Shown here: positions 49,305-60,569 of the stretch, piece by piece
How the letters are laid out: each line of letters begins with the position of its first letter
Numbering within the stretch: position 1 is the stretch's first letter
Assembly (NCBI GenBank): GCA_902806575.1
Contig: CADCXD010000006.1
Coordinates: 1,026,282-1,090,281, forward strand
DNA length: 64,000 nt
Direction of reading: 5' to 3'
Origin: Jackrogersella multiformis
Taxonomy: Eukaryota; Ascomycota; Sordariomycetes; Xylariales; Hypoxylaceae
Position numbers and translations under genes: made by a program
The notes under the pieces: generated by a model
Database searches by the model: none
The model's input: only the letters and a program-made list of their open reading frames with translations
What the model was told of the DNA's origin: nothing

Positions 49305-50623
49305 CGAATCGGGCGGAAATAGACGCGAGGGGTGTTTCGCAGGACACGATTAGCTAACATGCGCCTTCAGAGCCTCGATCTGCAACAGGCCGCGCACGCG
49401 CAGCTCTGCTCGTCGCTCCTGAAAATCAGGGCGTCGCCAGTCCCCCGCCTGCCTACCGACTTCGCCAAGCCGTGCCCAAGCCCGAGGGCCTGTCCGAGGA
49501 CGAGAGGCCGCGCTGCACAACGTGACGAGCGCCCTGTGCAATCGCAAGCAGATCCGCGACGTCATCGAGGAGGCCCTCATGGGGACGTGTGTGCGCTGAG
49601 AGTCGCCATGCCGGACAAGATGAAGAAGGGCAAGAGTAGAAGGAGAGTGAAGGATGGCAGAGCGGATAAGGAAGAGCAGTCTAGATAGAGTAATACTAGA
49701 CGGGCGGCGATTGGCGATAAGAAGAAGGGGGGGATGATGAAGGAGGAGGAGGTGGAGCAATCTGAACCTGAAGCAGAGCAGCCAGAACCTGTGCTTCTGA
49801 AAAGAAAACGGGACATAGTTGCGGACGACGACCAGGATCTCGACAGCGAAGGGGATAATAGGCCTTCGGACGACGAAGTATCGAGGGCTTCCCGGACAGC
49901 GATGCGAGGAGCGGGTGTGGTCGCGGTACGACCGATTTGTCGCTGGCTCCAGCGAAAGGACGAGTCGGACGAAGACGGCGCGAGCGAAGAAGACAATCTA
50001 GCAGCCGACAGCAGGGCGAGATCGGTTCGAAAACCAGTGGCTGCCGACGATATATCCCTATCATCAGCCTCGTCGGAAGAGAACGAGGGTCTAGACGTCT
50101 CCGGAAGCTCGAGTTCCGCATCTACGCCTCCCGCCCCCCAAAGGCGAAAACCAAGAGGGCCGCTCCCGTCATGACCGGCAACTCGGCGTTCCTGCCCAGC
50201 CTGATGGGGGCTACATATCGGGCCTCCGGTCCGAGGCCTCCGACCTCGACGTCGGGCCCGCGGCGCGCAGAACCGGCGGGGCCAGCGGGCGCGCCAGGCC
50301 ATCTGGGAGAAGAAGTACAAGGATAAGGCGAAGCACCTGCAGAACCAGCAGAAGGCGGGGCAGAGACCAAGGCTGGGACATGAAGCGAGGCGCCGTAGGC
50401 ATGACGAGACGGGTCTAACAAGCCCTGGAAGAAGGGGATTCGGAACCCCTTCGATAACAGCCACATCCGCCAGCGGCTCAAAATGCAGCCGGGCTCCCAG
50501 ACGGAGAGCTATGCCCCGAAGAGAATCCCAAGCCCAAGGCGCCCCAAAGAGAGACGATACGGGCCCCTTGCACCTAGCTGGGCCGCGGCCAAGAAGGCCA
50601 AGCAGGAGAGTAGAAGTGTGTAA
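49069..50623 (+). pseudogene. BUD22: BUD22 homologue (ribosome biogenesis), multiple frameshifts
   Basis: Bud22 is a nucleolar factor for 18S rRNA processing and the small-subunit processome. The 5' end reads MPKRKRNHEPSLQEKLSQWHKEL; after a missing base near 49160 the next frame gives GFERQRLSK, then an intron with (CA)n(TA)n, then SLDLQQAAHAQLCSSLLKI, and in yet other frames EGLSEDER, AALHNVTSALCNRKQIRDVIEEA (near 49505 a G is lost), an acidic linker (49734-50100), FLPSLMG, RARQAIWEKKYKDKAKHLQ, KPWKKGIRNPF and a C-terminal WAAAKKAKQ. The whole gene is present in order but at least five one-base indels break it. Its coding DNA is GC-rich and shows no C-to-T mutation pattern. Confidence 0.8.
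49267..49305. repeat. Compound (CA)n(TA)n microsatellite
   Basis: About eleven CA and eight TA dinucleotides in tandem, inside the first intron of the BUD22-like gene. Confidence 0.9.
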
Positions 50624-52033
50624 AGAAGTCGTTGCGCCAGGTAGCTAGTATAAAGCTGTAGGGCGGATGGGAAGGGGCACGTTTATTATTATTTCCTTTT
50701 TGGATTTTCTTTTCGATCTGGTCCTGATTGAGACTGGTTGGATCGATTGGTCGGTCAATTAATGCAGGTTCCTTTCTCATCTAAAGGATCGAGAATGAAA
50801 TGCTCAATCAATCTCACTCGGCTAATTCTTGCCCGTCCATAAACCCATGAGCCCATGAGCCCATGAATCATGATTTATGTATGGGAGCAGTGCTGTTTTC
50901 GGTTGGCTCATTAAAATAAAATAAAATCTTAAGGCGACCCTGGCAGCCTGGCAGTTGATCCCTTTGCGGATCTCGTACTATGTATGTATTTCTGTCATTT
51001 CTAGGCAGTCAGGCACTAGGTAGTGTAGGATCGGCTTGTGAGAATAAGGAAGTGATCGTCACCCCATGATTTACCGTATCATAATATGGACTAAACCGAT
51101 CAGAGTTGATAAACAACCTTGGAAGCCACTTTCGTACTTTACATACTGTGGCTATGGGTAGCAGCAGGACGGCTCGGGTGTTTGTACGAGGTGACATTCT
51201 CCATTATCTGGGGAAGACATTTCATCTAGGTATCTTGGTGTAACGGTGTACAGAGTACGATTCGCTCAGTTCCCGTCTCGATAGCCTTAATAAGTAGCTT
51301 TTAGAAGAATACCGGGTATTCCATATATTGCTTAAGCTAAAAGTTACCTAACAGCCACCAATTACATAGGTTCATGCGACCGTTGTTCAGGAATTAGGTT
51401 GCAGTTTCAAATGCCGCGAACTTTAAAAATTAACCAACAGACTAGAGAACTTAAACTGGAAGTTTCGTAAAATGGAAAATGGACAACATGGAAAATGGTA
51501 GGGTACATACCTACCTCTAACATACACTAGACTAACCTACCTACCTACATATAAAAATATCGTAGGATCAATGGGACAATATTGGAAAAATGTTGGTCTA
51601 AAATTATATAAAAATATGTGCTTCCACTTGTGATGACCAAGCGGTAAGACGATCACAATTGCTGACTTGCAGTTGTTGGCTTACACACCTAGATATATGA
51701 ACAAACCCACGAATGATACCCTACATTCGAACAGCCGAAATCCTCAGATCCTATTAGGGATCCTATCTATATTAGGTACTCTTACGGCAAGCATGTGAAT
51801 CAGACAATACATGGATGATCGCGTCAGCTTCTAAGGAATAATGAGTCTGCATATTGGATATTGCATTCTGCATACTGCATACCTACCTAGGTAGGCAGGT
51901 AGCTCAGGTGGCATATTCCTTCAGTCCTATTTCCATTACTATGTACAGCTTGAAACACCAACCAACTAACATTTGTTGTAGATGTTTGATATAAGCGGCG
52001 ATTGTAATGGAAATCACCACAGATACATGTAAA
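50624..52033. other. Intergenic
   Basis: Includes CCATGAGCC triplets near 50845-50865, a CCTACCTAGGTAGG motif near 51883 and tandem GGAAAATGG-type copies near 51471-51497. No gene. Confidence 0.6.
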
Positions 52034-53754
52034 CTATAGCTTCTGGCCAAGATTCACATAGATCGACTTGGTTTGCGTGTACGCCGCAAGACCGGCTTCC
52101 ACACTCTCGGCCGATACCGCTCTGCTTCACACCTCCGAATGGGACCCGGAAGTCCGAGTCGTTAGAAGAGTTGATCCAGACCATGCCAGCCTCGATCCGC
52201 GCAGCTACGCGGTGGGCGAGCTCGATATCCCTCGTATGAACGGCCGCGCCGAGTCCGTAGGTAGTGTCGTTTGCCATCGCGATAGCTTCCTTCTCGGTCT
52301 TAAAGGGTACGATAACAACAAAGGCCCAAACACCTCCTCCCGATAAATCTTCATGTTTTTCCTTCACGTTGGTGAAGATGGTAGGCTCGATGAAGTAGCC
52401 TTTCCCATTGAGCGGGCAAGGGATTCCACCGTTCGCCAGCGTGGCGCCTTCCGACTTACCCGACTCCACGAAGCCTAAGATCCTTTCGTACTGCGCTTTG
52501 GTGACTTGGGGACCCTGGAAGGTGTCCTCCGCGAAGGGTCGCCGACCTTGCTGGTCTTTTTGACCACGTCGGAATATGTCCACGAATTTGTCGTACACGG
52601 CTTCCTGGACGAGGACACGCGATGTTGCTGTGCATATCTGTCCCATGTTACTCATAATTCCAATATGAGCCCACTTTGCTGCTTGTTCGATGTCGGCGTC
52701 TTCGAAGACTATTAAAGGCGATTTACCACCAGTCTCGAGGTAATATTCTTCATGTTGACGCTGGCAGTCTTCATGATGTGCTTTCCTGTCGCAGTAGAGC
52801 CGGTGAAAGCAATCTTGTCGACATCTAAATGGCTTGAGTGTACGGCCGGCATCTTGGCCATACCCGTTGGTGATATTGACAACTCGGGAGAAATCCAGCC
52901 TTGACTATGAGCTTTGCGAGGTATAGGATAGATAGGGGGTTTGCTCGGCGGGTTTCAGGATGACAGTATTTCCACAGGTGAGCGCTGGCCCAGCTTCCAC
53001 GCTGCCATTCCCAGAGGATAGTTCCACTACATCACCCTGTATGTCAGCACTAGCTCACGCAACATACACCCACAATAGGTGAGAAATGAGTATTGCTGTA
53101 TCAGCTCACTTACCGGATAATCTGAGCGCAGACGCCAATGGGTTGTTTCAAGGTGTAGACAAATTTCTTACTTATCGTAGGAATAGTTTCGCCGTGGATC
53201 TTATCGGCATAACCAGCGTAATATCTAATGGTGTCGACGACGCTGCCTACGTCTCCCATGGAAGAACTGAACGGTTTTCCATTGTCCCAGGTCTCAATGG
53301 TGGCTAGGATCTCCTTTTCCTGGTCGATCAAGTCCGCCAGCTTAAACAGCAACCTACCACGTTCGGATCCGGTGATGTCTCGCCATGATTCATGATTCAG
53401 TGCGGCTCTCGCAACCACCACCGCACGATCGATGTCTTCGGGGCTTGCTGCTTCAACCGAGCAGATCTCTTGCTCATTTCTAGGAATGGGATGGTTAGGT
53501 TACACTAGCTTTCTCTCCAGGGGACGCTCAACTAACGATGGGTTGATGCTCGTGATCTTTAGCCCCTTGCTTGATTTGACAAATTCATTATTGATAAATA
53601 GACCGGTAGGAAGAGTGAATTTCTTGCCGTTTGGGGCCGTGAGATCAACTGATAGGTCCGTCATGGTGGATAGGAAGCGTGATAAGTTGTTCCGGTTCAG
53701 ATGATTAACTGTCCAAATACTAGAACGATATGCTCTCACACAGGACCGTAACAT
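52034..53754 (-). pseudogene. Aldehyde dehydrogenase, multiple small indels
   Basis: NAD(P)-dependent aldehyde oxidation. Exon 1 (53754..53537) has a basic N-terminus without acids, suggesting mitochondrial import, then LPTGLFINNEFV. A 57-nt intron precedes SVEAASPEDIDRAVVVARAA. The rest is recognisable in shifting frames: GNTVILKPAEQTP, DKIAFTGSTATGKHI, LETGGKSP with the catalytic Glu, MGQICTATSRVLVQE with the catalytic Cys, and VPFGGVKQSGIGREC. Near 52355 one A is added and near 52325 one T is lost, which together restore the frame around KIYREEVFGP. Another loss near 52098 spoils the C-terminus (AAYTQTKSIYVNLGQKL in the other frame, stop 52034). At least six indels are needed. Confidence 0.8.
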
Positions 53755-53995
53755 GGTAAGGGAGCGTTATATATGTCTATCTCTAGACACTTAGGCAAGC
53801 AGCTGCCAAGAATGACGACCCAACTGTTCCCCATCAAAGCTGGGTTTTCGTTATCATGTGATGACACCTAGTCATAGTACGGCCTATAGAGGATGTTAGT
53901 CTGGGCAAGTGGATGCAACTACCTACATGTATCCTAGTCAGGGGGACCGGGATGACTATTAATCTGCTGCCGCCGCTCCGATTATTTTTATATCA

Positions 53996-56760
53996 TTACA
54001 CGTACCATCCTCCTTCCTCGGGGTTCCTTATGTTATATGATTGGTCTCCAAAGCCAAGGTGCATCACCGTTCTTCCACTCTCTTCACCCACCGCCTCAGC
54101 CAAATGACTTGGTAGAGGCATGGCACCAGTTCTGATTGAGACAACTTTCGTAAAGCTTCCTCCCGGTGTTCGATGTCATCTTCCGTTGATACCAACCGGT
54201 CATATTCTAGATCCTGAAAGTTCTCAGTGCCTAGATTATTAGTGATGGCTGCTCTTGTTGTATATAGTTATAGTCATAACGTACTTTCGTCATCGGCCAG
54301 ACTCGTCTCACTTTGAACCCTATGAGAGTTCGTTTGCTGCATAATTCGGCCCGAGTTGTATCCAACTCGTCCATTCCGAGAACCATGCTCGCCGATATGC
54401 TCGGCGTGCTGAGTCCATAAATCACGCCCCTGATGATTCACTTGAGGCTCTTCGGGCTGGCTGTGGCCACGCCCTCGATCGCTTTATCATCTGACGGGGA
54501 AAATACGTGACAGTGGCAGGCTGCTGACAGAACCAACGAGTTGAAACCTCCCGCCACCATCTTGCCTTGGAGCGTTCGTAAGCTGAAGAGGAATGGCAAG
54601 GGTATCAGGATGCAAGCAACAATAAACAGTGTTAATATTGCAGGAGGGGATAGCCCAAGGCAGTGTAAGACTGTTCTGAGACGTTTAAATATGCTGGGGC
54701 ACCGATAGCTCCATCTCCAACCCAATAGCCTGATACTTATCAATATTTCATGCAGATTCAGAAGGGCATAGAAGTACACACTCCTTCGCTGATTATTAAG
54801 AAAAGTACATTTGATACAAGCCAATGGCATAACACACTGGTTGACAAGAGCGGTATGCTATACTTGTACGGGAGTTGTAACCTGTAACTCGAAGTCTGCT
54901 TGCCGGTGGGATATGAAACACGAAGTGGCTGTGATTTTAGGCTATAGGAATTCCATTCCTGCTCGATTAGAAGGCAGTGAAGAATCCATTATAGGAGAAG
55001 TAGCAAAATGATGTGACAAGTTGGGGAAGGTTAGCCACAAGCGCAGCCAGGTATTCATCACCTCCCGTGTAAGTTGATCGAATATCCTCTGAGCGACCAA
55101 ACGGACCTTGACTAGACGTAGTTAGTATTTCGGATAGGAATGGTTATATCACGAATCTTGCTCTGGACTCACAAGCTTGATTGGTAGAATCCTATTAGCA
55201 AAACCAAGATTGACACCATTGAAGGTAAAAGGATAATGTATGTATGAATCCATACACCCCGAGGTATGGTAGATAGAAAACGTCGACCTGTAGGTTTCCA
55301 TGGACGAGTTTTTATTATTTGTGTTAGAAGTGACTCGTTTTCTGGTGACCAATATTGGCGTGGTTGAGTTTCCAGCAGAATGCTATCTCGGATATCCAAG
55401 GTCCCAAGACCAGTAGTCTGAAGGTCGGGTTTGCTAATGAAAGATTCCATAGCATCACCTAGAGTAACAAGGGAGGAACTGGGAAGCTTCCAGAAAATAA
55501 TGCTGCACTGAATGACTTTAATAAATACGCAAATAATGACGGCCGTCAAAAATAGGTTCGATACCTACTTTGCAACTAACGAGATGAGGCTCGGCCAAAC
55601 AGTACTTGACGGTTAATTCACTAAACTTGTCGTTGTATCCATAAGCGGCTTCTGTATCTGAAGAGATCGTAATTGTGGAAAGGTTTTGGGAAAAAAAGGT
55701 CCAATTCGATGATGAAGGCTCATTGGTAGGCTCTGAGTGCATATGGTATTTAGAACCAAGTGCTTGTCCGCAGTTTCGCAGTCATAGTTGGGGGCGAAGA
55801 ATGGCGACTCCTGAATTTTACATTGTGTCGAGTACCACAATGAATTAATTTTGTTCTGTGGGAAATATACATCCCATACCAAAGCAAGATCGTGAGTTAA
55901 GTCGAAGACCTCTTCCCGCCTCCATCCCAATATGTTATCAGCGCCGCCTTCGAGAATCAATACCACGTCACGGTATTGAGATCTGGCATTGCAGCTAAGA
56001 TACTCAGTGCGACAGGTACTAGCATTCAACATGGTCCAGGTACCCCCGTTTGCTGCAGTCCTGGTGATATTCTGTCTGATAATTGACGTCTTATCTGTGT
56101 AATTCTCTAATGGGACGGCATATCCATTATCATTATAACCCGAATAGCTTTCATAACTAGGTGGATTGTACCTATCGGTGCTCGAATTGTACTCATATGC
56201 AGGGTGTGGTAATCCAGCGGGTGCCAGGCTCGCACCAGGGAAAGAAGTCACCGCCTTGTGTAAATGCCTCTGTCGCGATAGTAAGGTGCCAGTCGGGCCT
56301 TGGAAGCTCGTTTCGAAAATCGTGCTATTGAAAAGAGATGTATTGGGACGGATGATAAGAGCAGGACAGTCCAGCAAATTCTCTTGAAGTACGATATAAA
56401 CGGTATGGACAGTATTCCGATATCAAGAGAATAGAAGAATGCATGGGTCTTGTCTATTTCCTCACGCGACGAGAGGCTACAACTTGCATGAAGTAGTTCG
56501 AGGATGCCAAAATAACGGTTGAAAGTATATTAAGAAGCAAGTGAAGTGCAATATTGAGGTTCGACGTCTGGTTGCACTGGCCTTCGAATATGATAGTAGC
56601 CGTGCTTAAAGATGATCCTGGCATCTTGAGACTTATGACGAGACATACTAACAGAACAATCCCGCACATGAGGGCCAAAACAACGTTGATAGACCCAGTA
56701 CGCCGCCAACCTTTTGAGTCAACACTGGGAGCAATGCTCCGTTCATGTTGGCGCCTTTCG
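53996..56760 (-). pseudogene. DUF6536 family membrane protein, multiple small indels
   Basis: Large polytopic fungal membrane protein of unknown function. N-terminal DUF6536 landmarks: KGWRRTGSINVVLALMCG, HLLLNILSTVILASSNYFMQ, then in another frame EEIDKTHAFFYSLDIG, a Cys-rich extracellular middle, IICVFIKVIQCSIIFW and LVTLGDAMESFI, NLPQLVTSFCYFSYNG, PLRVSYPTGKQ, LPYKYSIPLL, further spans, and the acidic tail REEALRKLSQSELVP followed in another frame by HLGFGDQSYNI and a stop at 53996. At least six single-base disruptions occur, for instance near 56457, 56330, 55560, 54965 and 54113. The start codon could not be fixed; the first conserved residues are at about 56740. Confidence 0.75.
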
Positions 56761-57111
56761 TTTATGAGTAAATAGAAGAAATAAGGAGAGGTGATCTAAG
56801 TTATAAAGTCCATGACAATAGTTTTCAAGGGCGAAATAACGAGAAACAGTAGATTTATCTCCCTAAAACAGAGGACGTAGGGTGCGGCCCAAGCCTAATA
56901 CGAGATCGCAAGTTTGGGGTTAGAAATAGCCACCGCCACTCTAATATAATGAGTGAATCTGCCTTGCCAAATGTCTGCGGTTACGAAACTGCGTACCTCT
57001 ATATAGGGTTGCCTACACTACATACCTACCCTCCGTCCATATGTTCGTATTCTAGCTCCATATAATAGAATCGACTTGTCAACATTATTGGACATCGTAA
57101 ACTCTTGGAAT

Positions 57112-57949
57112 ATGTCGCCACGTAACTTGACGGATTCAAATTACGGCCAAGAAGATATTGTTTAGAGATCCTGGATCAAGAGACGAATTCAGAACGTCCG
57201 AAGAGTTGTTTAGCGAATCTGAGTCGTCTAGAAGAGTAAGAAACGAACGCATACGATGCCCTCGACAGGTGAAAAGAGCGATCCAAGGCTGTGGTAACTC
57301 AATCGGCAACTGGGTTTATACACGAAATTCCGTCCGGATGAGCCGTCTTTTGTTTAGTGGCACCTATTTCTCTTCAACATCGCTCGGATGTTCACTTATC
57401 ATTATTATTATTATCATGATTATTATCACATGTGGACAGCTGATATCACGATTGTATGTTATCCATTCTGGATATCTACAGTGAGTGAGCTCCAAGCTGA
57501 CGAAGAGTAGATCAGTTGCATTATATTGTGGGATCTCTTAAACAGTACAGACCTAGATGATGGCTATGCTTACCATATCGTGTCGAGAGGACCTATTTCG
57601 CTTGGGGCAACTACCTTAATGTTATTCGAACTTTTGTATACTCTCACCCAGGACGAGTCGGAGATGGGACCAATTGAGATCCCTATATCGCTTTTGTGGC
57701 TTCCTATTATGTAAGACATGTGTCCCGTATGCTTTTTATACAGAATCTAACACGGAAGTTTTATTTTATTTTAGAATCTTGAGCTGGTTTCTTGTTTATC
57801 GTATGGTAGCAATGTACCTGCAGAGACGACGCCACCAAAACAAAGGGCCAGCTATTGTTTTCACCGAGCGGAGACCCGATCGCTGTTATACCGAGGCCTC
57901 TGTCTTCTCAGGGCTACCATTCGGATTCGGCATCGAGACTTTCAGTTGA
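57112..57949 (+). pseudogene. Hypothetical three-span membrane protein, one apparent frameshift
   Basis: I read exon 1 from the ATG at 57112 (MSPRNLTDSNYGQEDI), a one-base shift near 57155-57160, then an open frame to 57453; introns 57454..57515 (62 nt) and 57711..57774 (64 nt); exon 2 is 57516..57710 and exon 3 57775..57949. Both introns have GTATGT or GTAAGA donors and CAG or TTTAG acceptors and keep phase. The N-terminal part is acidic and Ser-rich; hydrophobic segments follow at SLGCSLIIIIIIMIIITCG, GPISLGATTLMLFELLY and PISLLWLPIIILSWFLVY, and the tail is basic. Family unknown. It is head-to-head with the DUF6536 gene, so the two may share a promoter. Confidence 0.5.
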
Positions 57950-58987
57950 TTCCTTAATACAGGTGCCGGAAGAATCGAACGCATAGGTGATCCAAGTCCC
58001 CTAGCTATTAGAATCAAGCAAATATGCTTATGGGCTTTGTGGCTTATGTTCTGGGCTGGTGGTTATGATAAAAAGATCAAGGAAATTAGATAGATGGGTG
58101 GAGGCCCGCTGGATCTCCTGTGTCTTTCAAGACGTTTCTTTGAGTCACCCTTTGATATATCCCTATTGTTAGGATGACTGTGATCATGTTACGCGTAGCC
58201 TTAATAGGACCCTCCTTTTGATTCAGAATCATTGCTCTAGGTACCTAGGTAAGTACCTTATGTATTTCATATTTGCGATTGATTGTTTGGTCTAATCAAT
58301 GGGTTTTCAACGAGATATAAGTCATAGGTTAGTATAAGTCAGAAGTTAGTGATATACTGATGTGTTCATTGATACTGGCAGACTGGTAAGGATCAGGAAG
58401 GTTCGTTGTTGAATCAATTAGATATTTAGTTAGGTGCCTTATCCCTACTACTTACTACCCCTGGCAGTGGGAGTTACGAACATGTGATTACTAAGCAGAA
58501 TACGCACGGATCACAAAACAATACCCGCTTAGGTACCTAGGTACCTAGGTAGGAGGAACTCAATCTTCAGTGGCTGGTGGCTCTGCTAATGGACCCACCT
58601 AATCTAATCTGTGGCGGTGCAAACTATTCTAACATTAGAAATTACTCTCCCAGATTCCGGCCTCCTCTAGATCCTCTCACCTACAAACAACGTCATTCTT
58701 TTTTCGACATCAACATTCACACTCCTCAAAATAACTCTCGACGACAACTTTTGACAATCTCGATTACCTTTGATTCTCCATCCTTCCCATATACTCACCA
58801 ATTTTTGCCGCGGCTCATTTGTACCCCATTGTCATCTTTCGCCACCGCCGTCGCTATCGCCGTCGCGGTCAAAGTTCACGACGCGCACATCCTTTCTACC
58901 TTCTTTTGTCTTGATAACCTTCCGCCGTCTTACCACCGTCCCTTCTACCACTTTATCCGTTTACGTCGCGATCTGTTGTAGTTCATG
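57950..58987 (+). promoter_or_regulatory. Upstream region of NAB2
   Basis: Contains the GTACCTAGGTACCTAGG cluster at 58530-58553 and a CT/CA-rich stretch from about 58660 to 58980 typical of a fungal 5' leader. A 134-codon frame (58577-58981) in this leader is of biased composition and is not called. Confidence 0.4.
58530..58554. repeat. Tandem CCTAGG palindromes
   Basis: Three overlapping copies of AGGTACCTAGGT ending in AGGTAGG. Confidence 0.85.
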
Positions 58988-60569
58988 ATGGCTATCGAGG
59001 TAGTCATGAACACGCCGCTGGCGGACGCGCTTAACAGGCCATCCAGCCAAAGTTGGTGGAAGTTGGCTGGGCATCTGGCGGCGCGATGATAGCGCGCTTT
59101 CCGAATATATCATCTTGATGCTCGTCAATGGAAAGACCCAGGATCAGATCGCTGCCGAGCTCGCTGGTGACCTTCTGAACCTAGGCCCTGACGATCCTGG
59201 TGCTCGAGACTTTTCGAAGTGGCTCTTTGACGAGATTGACTCCCAGTTGAACGGAGATGCAGGAAAGCTGGACAGTGCTAGCGGTGATGCCTCGCATAAC
59301 GTCATGCCTTCTACAGACCAGGACATGGATATGACTATGGCATTCGATGGCCCAGAGCTGAATGCGTGAGTCACGACCATTTATATTAATATTCTCTTCC
59401 ATACTTGGTGTTTCCTAACATGAACTAACACAAACCAGTCCTACAGGTCCTAGATCTATGAAATACCCCGCACGAGGTGGCCGAGAGAAGAGAATGCTTG
59501 GTCATATGGCCAAAGCTATGGATCGCATGATGGCGTCTTGCATCGCGTTCGAGCAAATGGAAACGAACGGATCAACACCCACCGAGCACCTCCTACTGGA
59601 CCAAGAGGCGGTTTCGGACGTGGCAATAACCGTGTCACCAACAACCGTGCTGCTGGAATCGCTGCACACCTCGGACCGATTGTTGGCAATAATATGCCTC
59701 CCCAGATGAATGGTCCTCAAGCGATGAATGGCCTGAATGATTTGAGTTGATGATGCCAGGCGCTCAAGAGCACCTATTTCAGATGATTCAACAACAGAAT
59801 CAGATGATGCAACAAATGCAACAGCAGCTTAATCAGCAGGGGTCAGCAGGGTCCGAGTGTGGGTGGTCGACCGCACGGAAGATCGCTCTTTGACCGTGTT
59901 CAGAACCCGCGAGGTGGCAGACGAGGAGGTCATGCCAATGGTCACCAGTCTCATCACACAGATTCGCCTAATAGCAACGGGACCGCTGATAATGAGGATG
60001 TCGACATGGCACAAGGCAGACGCGAGGCTCTCAACCCCGACTCAATGATTTTACAACCCTAGCTTGTACTAACAGAGAGTGCAAATTTGCCCACCAATCT
60101 CCGGCAGCACCACCGAACACCACTGTCGACATGAACGACATCTGCACATTCGGCGCGGCATGCAAGAACCGCAAGTGTGTCGGTCGTCACCCGTCTCCGG
60201 CAGCTAAGCGCGCACACCAGATAGAACAAGAATGCAAGTTCTATCCGAACTGTACTAAGAGCTGCCCATTCAAGCATCCGGACATGCCTCCATGCCGGAA
60301 TGGAGGAGACTGCGCCGTAGAAGGGTGCAAATTCACCCACCTCCAGACTATGTGCAAGTTCAGGCCTTGTACTAACCGATTCTGCCCTTACAAGCACGAG
60401 GAAGGTCAGCGTGGGACGTTCCAGGATAGGGGTATGGACAGCAGACGGTACTAAGGAGCATGTGAGCGAACGCAAGTTCGTAGATTCGAACTCTCCAGAG
60501 GAACTTGTACCTAGTGGAGAGATGGGGATGGCGCAAGAGCCGGTGGCAATGGATGAGGGTACGGCTTAG
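58988..60569 (+). pseudogene. NAB2: NAB2 homologue (poly(A) RNA-binding CCCH protein), frame-disrupted
   Basis: Nuclear poly(A)-binding protein controlling tail length and mRNA export. Fragments in order: MAIEVVMNTPLADALN, then in another frame IQPKLVEVGWASGGA, then DDSALSEYIILMLVNGKTQD and GARDFSKWLFDEID (PWI-like N-terminal domain); an intron from about 59367 to 59438; GGREKRMLGHMAKAMDRM; an RGG-like stretch; GAQEHLFQMIQQQNQMM (Q-rich); and several CCCH zinc fingers from ACTNRECKFAH to CTNRFCPYKH. The tail VWTADGTKEHVSERKF...DEGTA ends at 60569 in yet another frame. I count at least six indels (about 59035, 59086, 59538, 59748, 60047, 60432). NAB2 is essential in yeast, so a true null would be surprising. 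Confidence 0.85.

Noticed and set aside
49577..50464. 295-codon minus-strand frame opposite BUD22
   Set aside because: Low-complexity Ser/Arg/Pro translation; it is the complement of an acidic Glu/Asp/Ser-rich coding region.
58577..58981. 134-codon open frame
   Set aside because: Pyrimidine-rich leader composition directly upstream of NAB2; no domain; more likely 5' untranslated sequence.
47037..60569. RIP as the cause of the broken genes
   Set aside because: The lesions are indels, the coding DNA remains GC-rich, and stops are not of the CAA/CAG to TAA/TAG kind.
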